NCBI GenBank assembly: GCA_964454795.1
Contig: CAYVUM010000009.1
Span: 1 to 53,176 of the forward strand
Direction: 5' to 3'
From: CAYVUM01 sp964454795
GTDB lineage: Bacteria > Pseudomonadota > Alphaproteobacteria > Rhodospirillales > Defluviicoccaceae
DNA length: 53,176 nt
Shown: one piece after another, positions 1-6,114 of the stretch
Numbering within the stretch: position 1 is the stretch's first letter
Layout of the letters: every line of letters starts with the position of its first letter
Program-made: the position numbers and the translations under genes
Notes under the pieces: generated by a model
Database searches by the model: none
What the model was told of the DNA's origin: nothing
What the model saw: the letters and a program-made list of their open reading frames with translations, nothing else

Positions 1-27
1 AATAGCCGAAGGCGTATTCCGACGCAT
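1..27 (+). repeat. REP palindrome, left end cut by window
   Basis: The first bases read as the right part of a REP-type palindrome (AATAGCCGAAGGCGTATTCC and then GACGCAT). The same unit occurs complete at 1964-2005 and in reverse orientation at 601-642 and 2102-2140. It lies 31 bases before the RAYT transposase start, the usual arrangement for RAYT genes flanked by REPs. Confidence 0.8.
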
Positions 28-57
28 GAAGCTGCCCGATGAACACGGAGCGGTTCG

Positions 58-597
58 ATGCCTGATTTTCACCGTTACCGTGTTGCCGGCGGCTGCTATT
101 TCTTCACCGTTAACCTGTTGGAGCGGCGCGGCAACACTTTGCTCACCGACCGGATCGACTTCCTTCGCGATGCGGTGCGGCGTGTCCGGTCCTCGCGGCC
201 CTTCACCATTGATGCCTGGGTCGTGCTTCCCGATCATCTCCACGCGGTCTGGACATTACCGCCGGGCGACGACGATTTTTCAACCCGCTGGCGCCTGATC
301 AAGACCTTCTTCGTCCGCGCCTTGCCGAAGACCGAGCGGTTGTCCCGCGTGCGCCAGGCCGACGGCGAACGCGGCATCTGGCAACGCCGCTTCTGGGAGC
401 ACGCCATTCGCGATGACGCCGACTACGCGGCGCACATGGACTATGTGCACTTCAATCCAGTCAAGCACGGCCTCGTCCTGTCCCCGGCTGACTGGCCGTA
501 CTCCACGTTCAGGTCGTGCGCCGAACGTGGACTCTATCCGCTTGATTGGACCGGCAGCGGCGTCGAAGATGTCCCGGCGGGCGAGGCCGGCGGATGA
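58..597 (+). CDS. REP-associated tyrosine transposase (RAYT, Y1 family)
   Basis: This is a 179-residue single-strand transposase of the Y1/IS200-like group that acts on REP palindromes. The metal-binding HxH motif is in PDHLHAVW (residues 58-65). The catalytic tyrosine is probably Tyr129 in DYVHFNPVKHGLV (residues 128-140), preceded by a typical WQRRFWEHAIRDD segment (108-120). Length and motif order fit a complete protein. The ATG at 58 has a CGGAG ribosome site about 9 bases upstream. REPs in opposite orientation flank it at 1-27 and 601-642, which are its expected substrates. RAYTs are usually single-copy domesticated transposases; activity cannot be judged from sequence. Confidence 0.92.
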   Translation: MPDFHRYRVAGGCYFFTVNLLERRGNTLLTDRIDFLRDAVRRVRSSRPFTIDAWVVLPDHLHAVWTLPPGDDDFSTRWRLIKTFFVRALPKTERLSRVRQADGERGIWQRRFWEHAIRDDADYAAHMDYVHFNPVKHGLVLSPADWPYSTFRSCAERGLYPLDWTGSGVEDVPAGEAGG

Positions 598-600
598 AAA

Positions 601-642
601 CATGCGTCGGGATACGCCTGCGGCTATTCCGACCTACGCGGG
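601..642 (-). repeat. REP palindrome, inverted unit
   Basis: On the minus strand this 42-bp stretch begins CCCGCGTAGGTCGGAATAGC and ends CCCGACGCATG. It aligns over its full length with the forward unit at 1964-2005 with only a few differences. It starts three bases after the RAYT stop codon and ends 15 bases before the stop of the minus-strand unknown gene, so it sits between two convergent genes. Confidence 0.85.
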
Positions 643-657
643 CTGGCGGAACAGCAA

Positions 658-1956
658 TCATTCTGCTTTGCCAACAAAATCATTGGGATCTCGCGGGAAT
701 TCGATGACGAGCATAGACACTTCACCGCCACCTTCGTAGACGGTGCCTTTGTTACTTGCGTATCCGCGAAAACCCCATGTTGAAAATTCATCAGCGTTAT
801 GGGCAACTTTGCTCGACAGGTAGGATGGTGCTCCCTCCTGTTGACCCGACCAAAGCGTAATCGGCAGGAATAATCGTAAATCTTCGGAATGCAGCCTTGC
901 CTCAACCCCAAACCCAACCCCATGAACTGCAAAGTGTCGATCAGCTGTGTAGAGTGAATCCGGAAATAATGTTTTGCGCCCATTAATTATATCATTCCGA
1001 ACAAGAATGGCTAACCGGCGTCCTGCCAGATCATCAATACGACCAAAGCCGGATACCTCGACGCCAACGCGAAATGAAAATCCAAATCCATCTTTTCTAC
1101 CGTACAGTCTCATCCTGCGTCGTTTATTTTCGCCAAACTCGCGTGCATCATTATCAAGCGCGTCGATCCCAATTAGATAGTCATACACATAAACGCCGCC
1201 TATCTCTTCATGCGAACATTGCGAATCGAGTTTGGTTTCGTTCGTTCCTGGGTAATGTATTACTTGCTGGAGCCACAGCCCGCAGACGAGATCGCGCTCA
1301 CTGAGCGCTCCGTCGAGATCGACGATGAAAACCGTGGGGGTTGCAAGCACGTTGTGGCCGCCAAATCGTTCGACGGCATGCTGCATGAGTAACGAGTCGA
1401 GGCGCGTGTCGATAAGCAAGCCTTCTCCGATAGCACAACGCTCCCTAGAGTCGCGTTGACACACAAGATAAAATAAACATATTGCTAGAAAANNNNNNNN
1501 NNATTCTCTTTCGGTCCAATACAAAAATTGATTTACATCTCCAAATTGCGCGCCAAGCGTGCTTTCACGCATTGTATTGATGAGAGCGTCATCATCGTAT
1601 CCAACTAATATCTCAAACCAAATTTCTGCGTTGCGGCGGAGCAACTCCGCTTGGACATCGGTGACGTTGGCCAAGGCTTGCTGCAACGCGTGCTCGCGTC
1701 GCTCACTTTCTTCGAGAGCTACCCGAAGCCGCTCGGCCTCCGCAGCCTCGCGCCTCGCCTGGGCGGTCCTGTTGAGATCCGAGCCCACGCCGGCTGTTAG
1801 AGACAGCAGAGCAGCGAGGACAAGACCGGCAATGCCGATTGCGCCGGCGGACGTGAGCTTGCCGTTGTTGTCTCGGAAATCGTGGAGAATGCCCCAGACA
1901 CCAAGTGCCGCAGTTATCAGGCCGGCGATGTGCCCCAGTGAAGCAACAAGATCCAT
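658..1956 (-). CDS. Unknown membrane protein with coiled coil, interrupted by an assembly gap
   Basis: I do not recognise the family. The N-terminal half has two hydrophobic segments (about residues 3-22 and 36-58) followed by a charged, probably coiled-coil stretch (about 65-110), suggesting a membrane-anchored protein with a cytoplasmic helix. The C-terminal ~270 residues look soluble and mixed alpha/beta, with no motif I can name. The reading frame is open on both sides of the 10-N gap at 1493-1502, but continuity across it is not proven, so this may be one protein or two fragments. Base composition is visibly richer in A+T than the neighbours, suggesting transfer. The gene lies entirely between REPs at 601-642 and 1964-2005. 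Confidence 0.6.
   Translation of the reverse strand: MDLVASLGHIAGLITAALGVWGILHDFRDNNGKLTSAGAIGIAGLVLAALLSLTAGVGSDLNRTAQARREAAEAERLRVALEESERREHALQQALANVTDVQAELLRRNAEIWFEILVGYDDDALINTMRESTLGAQFGDVNQFLYWTEREXXXXFLAICLFYLVCQRDSRERCAIGEGLLIDTRLDSLLMQHAVERFGGHNVLATPTVFIVDLDGALSERDLVCGLWLQQVIHYPGTNETKLDSQCSHEEIGGVYVYDYLIGIDALDNDAREFGENKRRRMRLYGRKDGFGFSFRVGVEVSGFGRIDDLAGRRLAILVRNDIINGRKTLFPDSLYTADRHFAVHGVGFGVEARLHSEDLRLFLPITLWSGQQEGAPSYLSSKVAHNADEFSTWGFRGYASNKGTVYEGGGEVSMLVIEFPRDPNDFVGKAE
1493..1502. other. Assembly gap (10 N)
   Basis: Ten undetermined bases inside the minus-strand gene 658-1956. The true number of missing bases is unknown, so the frame of the downstream part relative to the upstream part cannot be fixed here. 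Confidence 0.99.
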
Positions 1957-1963
1957 GGATCAG

Positions 1964-2005
1964 CCCGCGTAGGTCGGATTAGCCGAACGCGTAATCCGAC
2001 GCATG
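1964..2005 (+). repeat. REP palindrome, forward unit
   Basis: A complete unit starting CCCGCGTAGGTCGGATTAGC and ending AATCCGACGCATG. GGTCGGATTA and TAATCCGAC are the self-complementary arms. It begins eight bases upstream of the start codon of the minus-strand unknown gene, so the gene's upstream region and the repeat are almost continuous. Confidence 0.85.
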
Positions 2006-2101
2006 TCTTCAGCTGCCGGTTCGTCTGCCTTAACATTTTGAACCGTGTTGCCTGCCTTGGCACTCTCCGGCTCGTTTGCCCGACGATCCCATCGGTTCCA
2101 T

Positions 2102-2140
2102 TCGTCGGAATATGCCTTCGGCTATTCCGACCTACCGCAT
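2102..2140 (-). repeat. REP palindrome, inverted unit
   Basis: On the minus strand the core is GTAGGTCGGAATAGCCGAAG followed by GCATATTCCGACGA, matching the units at 1-27 and 1964-2005. With the forward unit at 1964-2005 it forms a second inverted REP pair about 100 bp apart. Confidence 0.82.
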
Positions 2141-2298
2141 TTGGACGCAATCGGCAGTATAGCCGACACGGGCGCGGAGGGGAACCTCGTGTCCGTTCCT
2201 GGCTACAGGCTGCAAACTCCGGTTCGCTCTGAGCGGTCGGACGTGGCCCGACCTTCCGACATGCCGCATCCGGCTCGGCCGCCGGTGCCGACACAGGA

Positions 2299-2808
2299 TT
2301 GCCCCCGACCCCCCGCGCGGTTCCCACGTCCAGATGCGGCGATCCCGGTTTCCGTGCGTCGGCGGCGGTGGCGCCGGCGCTGGAGAACGTCGCGCTGTGG
2401 CACGAGCGGGACATCTCGCACTCGTCGGTGGAGCGGGTGATCGGCCCTGATGCGACGATCGCGCTCGACTTTGCGCTGGCCCGGCTGGCCGGGGTGGTCG
2501 ACAAGCTGGTGGTCTATCCGGAGGCGATGCGGGCCAACCTGGAGCGGCTCGGCGGGCTGGTGTTCTCGCAGCGGGTGTTGCTGGCGCTGACCCAGGCCGG
2601 CGTGTCGCGGGAGGACGCCTACCGGATCGTCCAGGCGGCGGCGATGAAGGTCTGGTCCGGCGAGGGCCGCCTCCTCGACCTCCTCGCCGCCGACCCGGAA
2701 GTCGCGGTGCATCTGGGGCGCGCCGCCCTGGAGCCGCTGTTCGACCTTCAGTACCACACCCGGCACGTCGACACGATCTTCGCCCGGGTGTTCGGGCCGG
2801 GGGAATGA
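2299..2808 (+). pseudogene. purB: 3' fragment of adenylosuccinate lyase gene
   Basis: From about base 2360 the translation is clearly the C-terminal third of adenylosuccinate lyase (PurB, two steps of purine synthesis). It includes the signature ENVALWHERDISHSSVER and the following helices through DKLVVYPEAMRANLERLGG and FSQRVLLALTQAG. The family is about 430 residues long; roughly 290 N-terminal residues, including the substrate-binding signature, are missing. The upstream part of the open frame (2299-2350) is proline/arginine rich and not PurB-like. The break falls just after the REP/RAYT block. It could be a true disruption, a partial duplicate, or a misjoined contig; PurB is normally needed for purine synthesis, so an intact copy should exist elsewhere. 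Confidence 0.85.
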
Positions 2809-2864
2809 AGCGGCGCCGGCGGCGGCACCGGCCGCCTCTGCCAGCCAAATCCGCCCGGCGCCGC

Positions 2865-3092
2865 TTACGCTTCGGGGCGAGAGTCGAGCCAGTCGGCGGC
2901 GATGAACAGGGCGTCCTGGTCCGATAACTGCGGGCACCGGTAGCGGAGCACCCGCGCCGCCGTCTCGAACGCCTGCAGGTCGGAGACACCCAAGGCCCTC
3001 AGTTCCGTGTACGCCTGCACCGTGATGTGACGAGACAGTTCGAGCATGACGGCGTCCCTTGCCGTGTCCGTTGATGCCCCGCGCTTATCCAT
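2865..3092 (-). CDS. Small hypothetical protein
   Basis: A 75-residue acidic helical protein of unknown function. I chose the internal ATG at 3092 because the longer open frame (to 3236) adds a low-complexity basic stretch that would run across the Fur-box region and into the divergent gene. The predicted core contains ELSRHITVQAYTELRAL and SDQDALFIAADWL. No motif is recognised. It is transcribed away from the PadR-like gene and shares the 3093-3234 intergenic region with it, so the Fur site there could affect both. The start remains uncertain because the upstream ribosome site is weak. Confidence 0.5.
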   Translation of the reverse strand: MDKRGASTDTARDAVMLELSRHITVQAYTELRALGVSDLQAFETAARVLRYRCPQLSDQDALFIAADWLDSRPEA

Positions 3093-3179
3093 AAGGAAAA
3101 TGTGGGCTTTGTCCAGCAAAATGTGATTGAGTCGCACTTGCAATTCACATTGACAGACGCGCCCCTTCGGATCCAGGGT

Positions 3180-3198
3180 GCAAATGATAATCATTCGC
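3180..3198. promoter_or_regulatory. Putative Fur box upstream of the PadR-like gene
   Basis: GCAAATGATAATCATTCGC matches the classical 19-bp Fur consensus at about 15 of 19 positions, including the whole central ATGATAATCATT. It lies 37 bases before the PadR-like start and 88 bases before the divergent small gene. Iron-dependent repression of a ferrous-iron uptake operon by Fur or a Fur-family relative is the natural reading. Confidence 0.7.
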
Positions 3199-3234
3199 AA
3201 TAAGGCGGCGCGCCGGTGTCGCCGGGACAATGCC

Positions 3235-3870
3235 ATGCCGCGACTGAACCCGCCTCACCCATCCGCCGATCCGTCCTGCCTCACCCTGCTCCTGGTGCTC
3301 GGCGCCATCCGCGAAGGCTGTACGACCTTCGAGGACATCAAGACGATCAGTGCCGAGATCGCCCCGCCCGTGTGGCGGCCGGCAGCCGATCTGGTGAGCC
3401 GCGCCCTCCTCGACGCTCTGGAAGCCGACCTCATCGAACTCACCCCCGATGACGACGCGGCCGAACTGCGGTTCCGGATCACGCCCGCCGGAGCCGCCAC
3501 CCTGACCGGGCTGCTGCGCCGACCGGCTCCCGGTGCCTGGGAAAGCCTCCGGCACACCTGGATTTCGCTCAAGCTGCGGTTTATTCACGCCCTCGATCCG
3601 CCCGACCGGGCTGAAGAGATTGAGGCTCTCGCCGCGCTCTACCGCGACGGCATTGCCTCGCTGCGCGCCCGATCGGCCCGCCTGCCGCGGGGGAAGAACG
3701 CCCTCGCGGCGTGGCTTGATCGCGAGATCGCCCGGCTCGAGTGGGAGCTGTCCTGGCTCGATCGCCTTGATCGGCAGTCCCGGCAGGCCTCCTCGCTGTG
3801 GTCGTTACGCCCGGGCGAAGGGCCCGGCGCGTCCAACTTGGACGCGGCGAGCCGGCGATCGGACCTCTGA
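3235..3870 (+). CDS. PadR-family transcriptional regulator
   Basis: A 211-residue protein with an N-terminal winged helix (about residues 8-75, from SCLTLLLVLGAIREG to ELRFRITPAGAATL) and a C-terminal helical dimerisation part (about 80-190) rich in Arg, Leu and Glu, as in PadR proteins of the virulence-activator-like type. The ATG at 3235 is preferred over an upstream GTG at 3178 because the latter would translate through the Fur box. The gene precedes DUF2325 and feo genes on the same strand, so it may control iron uptake, although the known PadR signals are mostly phenolic compounds and drugs. The 165 bp to the next gene show no feature I can identify. Confidence 0.65.
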   Translation: MPRLNPPHPSADPSCLTLLLVLGAIREGCTTFEDIKTISAEIAPPVWRPAADLVSRALLDALEADLIELTPDDDAAELRFRITPAGAATLTGLLRRPAPGAWESLRHTWISLKLRFIHALDPPDRAEEIEALAALYRDGIASLRARSARLPRGKNALAAWLDREIARLEWELSWLDRLDRQSRQASSLWSLRPGEGPGASNLDAASRRSDL

Positions 3871-4034
3871 GACGTTTGCCTGGCGCAATCTCGACCCGAA
3901 AACCACGGCAAGCGTTCTCGCTGCTGCGGGGCGCCTGCTGACCCGCCGCCGTGACAAGCCGCAGCAAAAAGATGAAAGGCGCGACGAGCCGGCCGTAATC
4001 GAGGGCGAGGACCCGGGGAAGGACGAGCGCCGCG

Positions 4035-5303
4035 ATGGGTGAGCCGTGCGGTCACGCCCGTGCCGGACCCGGCGAAGGTCGCGCAAAGCGGAAGAGGCTG
4101 TGGGAGATCGACCCGCGCCTGCACTGCTCGATCATCGGCACCTGCCTCAGCATGGGCGATCTCCACCGGGTTATCGCCAAGCTTCGCGTCACTGTCCCGG
4201 CCGACGCCGAAGACTACAATATCCACGGCTACTTCGTTTCCGGCGCGGGTCAGGCCGGCCCGGAGATCAAGCTGCTTCAGAAGACCCTCGAGCGCCGCTA
4301 TTCGGCCGCGATCCGCCGTTTCGCCGCTGTGAGCGACGCCGCCGACCTCGCGGCACTGTGGCAGAGCAGCCTGAACGACGGCGACATCCCCGGTCCCTAC
4401 TGGGCCCTGGTCAGCCACGCGACCGCGCCGGAAGCCCTGATCTGGCGGGCCAACGGCCAGGTTCACATGCTCTCCCACCTGGTCGGTGCGTCAAACCGCG
4501 CCGACATCCGTCGCCTCCGCGCCCTTGAGGCGGACCACGATGACCTCCGCGAACAGCTCACGCGCGCCAAGCGGGCGCGGGCAGAGCTGGAAGCCGACTG
4601 TCGCCGCCTCATTGATCAGCACGCCGCCGAAATCCGCGACCTGACCGACCGGCTCGTCGTCGCCGAGACCAGCCAGGAGAGGCTCGCGGTCGCCGAATCC
4701 CGCATTCACGCCCTGGAAAGCGGCGAGGTTCATCGCGGCCTGCTCGCGCGCCTCCATGCGCTCACCGGGGACGTTGACCGGGAAACCGCGCGAGCCAACC
4801 GGGCCGAGAGCGGTGCCGCCCAGGCGTATCGCGACCTTGCCGAACGCGAGCGGACCCTCGGGGAACTGGATGCGGAACTCCGCGCCCTCCGCGACGAGTG
4901 CCAGACCCTGGAAGCGCTGGTCGACGGCGGCGCAGACCATCCCGGCGGTGCCAACGGCCCCGACTTTGATCTGACCGGCCTGCGCATTGTTTATGTGGGC
5001 GGGCGAACCGGGCTGATCCCCCGCCTTCGCGATCTCGTTGAACGGTCCGGTGGGATTTTCATCCATCACGACGGCGGTCTTGAGGAAAATTCGGAGCGGC
5101 TCGGCGAGGTTCTCGGTCGCGGCGATGCCATTCTGTGTCCCATCGACCGGGTCAGCCATACCGCCTGTCAGCTTGCCAAGCGGGTCTGCAAGCAGCGCTG
5201 CAAGGCGTTCATTCCGCTGCGAAGTTCCGGGCTTTCGTCATTCGTGAGCGGACTTTCGGAAATCAGCGCCCCGGCGAGGGCGAATCCGCCGCAGGGGCGC
5301 TGA
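4035..5303 (+). CDS. DUF2325 coiled-coil protein of the feo locus
   Basis: A 422-residue protein in three parts: a mixed N-terminal domain (about 1-150), a long Arg/Glu/Ala-rich coiled coil (about 150-300), and a C-terminal DUF2325 domain (about 320-412) with IVYVGGRTGLIPRLRDL, the HHDGG segment and three cysteines (CPIDRVSHTACQLAKRVC). DUF2325 proteins are often found beside feoAB in alphaproteobacteria but have no settled biochemical role. The position between the regulator and feoA, all on the plus strand, suggests a part in ferrous-iron sensing or handling. The start at 4035 has a purine-rich AAGGACGAG upstream. Confidence 0.75.
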   Translation: MGEPCGHARAGPGEGRAKRKRLWEIDPRLHCSIIGTCLSMGDLHRVIAKLRVTVPADAEDYNIHGYFVSGAGQAGPEIKLLQKTLERRYSAAIRRFAAVSDAADLAALWQSSLNDGDIPGPYWALVSHATAPEALIWRANGQVHMLSHLVGASNRADIRRLRALEADHDDLREQLTRAKRARAELEADCRRLIDQHAAEIRDLTDRLVVAETSQERLAVAESRIHALESGEVHRGLLARLHALTGDVDRETARANRAESGAAQAYRDLAERERTLGELDAELRALRDECQTLEALVDGGADHPGGANGPDFDLTGLRIVYVGGRTGLIPRLRDLVERSGGIFIHHDGGLEENSERLGEVLGRGDAILCPIDRVSHTACQLAKRVCKQRCKAFIPLRSSGLSSFVSGLSEISAPARANPPQGR

Positions 5304-5322
5304 CCGGAGCAGCCGCGCGATT

Positions 5323-5398
5323 TGCACATGGCTCGCATGTGCATGAGAATACCCGTAAAGAATTTACAGGCACTGCGCGCGGGGATACCTTGCACATG
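5323..5398. promoter_or_regulatory. Inverted and direct repeats of TGCACATG upstream of feoA
   Basis: TGCACATG at 5323-5330 and CATGTGCA at 5336-5343 form a perfect 8-bp inverted repeat with a 5-base spacer. TGCACATG occurs again at 5391-5398. Between them GTAAA-GAA-TTTAC (5355-5367) is a further perfect small inverted repeat. The cluster lies in the 204-bp space between the DUF2325 gene and feoA and looks like an operator region. I cannot name the protein that would bind it. Confidence 0.5.
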
Positions 5399-5467
5399 CA
5401 TCGCGTTCGCGCCTGGAGCAACCACCAGAGCCGGCAGGGAAAATATGGACAGTTGCACCGACACGTT

Positions 5468-5486
5468 GATAATGAGTTTCAATCAC
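5468..5486. promoter_or_regulatory. Putative Fur box upstream of feoA
   Basis: GATAATGAGTTTCAATCAC shares about 13 of 19 bases with the Fur consensus, with an intact GATAATGA half. It lies 21 bases before the chosen feoA start. An upstream ATG at 5472 lies inside this site, which is one reason to prefer the start at 5508. Confidence 0.6.
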
Positions 5487-5507
5487 AAGCGGACGGCAGG
5501 CGGCGCA

Positions 5508-5759
5508 ATGAACGGTTTTCCCCTGGCCCAGGCAAGCAACGGGGAAACAGTGGAAATCCTCAAGGTCGAAGGCGGAGCGGGCGCCCATCGCAAGCTGACC
5601 GACCTCGGCCTCGCACCCGGTCAGCGGGTGGAAATCATCACCCGCCAGCCCGGGGGCCCGGTGCTGCTTGCCGTTGGCGACGCCCGGGTCGCTGTCGGCT
5701 TCGGCCTCGCCTGCAAGCTGCGGGTCCGCCCGGCCCTAAACGGGGGGTGCGCCCGATGA
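5508..5759 (+). CDS. feoA: Ferrous iron transport protein A, first copy
   Basis: An 83-residue SH3-like FeoA protein. The family pattern is visible in ETVEILKVEGGAGAHRKLTDLGLAPGQRVEII, written here as ETVEILKVEGG followed by a RKLTDLGLAPG turn, and in the strand pair near LLAVGDARVAVG. FeoA associates with FeoB in the cytoplasm and supports Fe2+ uptake. The ATG at 5508 gives the usual family length; longer starts would run through the Fur-box region. Its TGA overlaps the ATG of the second feoA by four bases, indicating translational coupling. Confidence 0.9.
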   Translation: MNGFPLAQASNGETVEILKVEGGAGAHRKLTDLGLAPGQRVEIITRQPGGPVLLAVGDARVAVGFGLACKLRVRPALNGGCAR

Positions 5760-5986
5760 AGCTCTCGGACCTCAAGGTCGGCGAAGCCGCTCAGGTGCTT
5801 GGCTACACCGGTGAGAGTTCGGGCTACCGGTCGCGCCTGATGGCGATGGGACTGACGCCCGGCACCCGGTTCACCCTCAAGCGTCTCGCACCTCTCGGTG
5901 ATCCGGTGGAGATCGAGGTCCGGGGCTTTGCCCTCAGCCTGCGCAAGGCCGAGGCGGAGGCGATCCGGGTCCAACGCGAAGACTAG
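5756..5986 (+). CDS. feoA: Ferrous iron transport protein A, second copy
   Basis: A 76-residue FeoA-family protein beginning MKLSDLKVGEAAQVLGY, with the conserved RSRLMAMGLTPGTRF turn and a C-terminal GDPVEIEVRGFALSLRKAEA strand region. The two FeoA proteins here are clearly different in sequence, so this is not a recent duplication. Tandem feoA genes before feoB are found in several proteobacteria. The start overlaps the upstream stop by four bases. The stop is followed directly by a structured repeat that separates it from feoB. Confidence 0.92.
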   Translation: MKLSDLKVGEAAQVLGYTGESSGYRSRLMAMGLTPGTRFTLKRLAPLGDPVEIEVRGFALSLRKAEAEAIRVQRED

Positions 5987-6100
5987 GGGTTCGATGCTGA
6001 CGGATGAGTCCCCTCCGTCAGCTGAATCGAACCACACGATCAAACGTTGAGTGGATCGACCGATCATCCGCTTGGGAACCAAGCGAAGGATCCGATCCAC
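5987..6100 (+). repeat. Dispersed two-hairpin element, copy A (between feoA and feoB)
   Basis: The element has a first imperfect stem made by GGTTCGATGCTGACGGA with TCCGTCAG and ATCGAACC, then a variable linker (about 6034-6050), then a second stem with outer arms GTGGATCG and CGATCCAC and inner arms CCGCTTGG and CCAAGCG. It aligns end to end, except for the linker, with the reverse complement of 13319-13432. It ends just before the GGGGGAGG ribosome site of feoB. It may work as a processing, attenuation or stability element in the feo transcript. Confidence 0.85.
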
Positions 6101-6114
6101 AAGGGGGAGGCAGG

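Noticed and set aside
3178..3234. GTG at 3178 as start of the PadR-like gene
   Set aside because: It would place the Fur box inside the coding sequence and add residues not seen in the winged-helix family.
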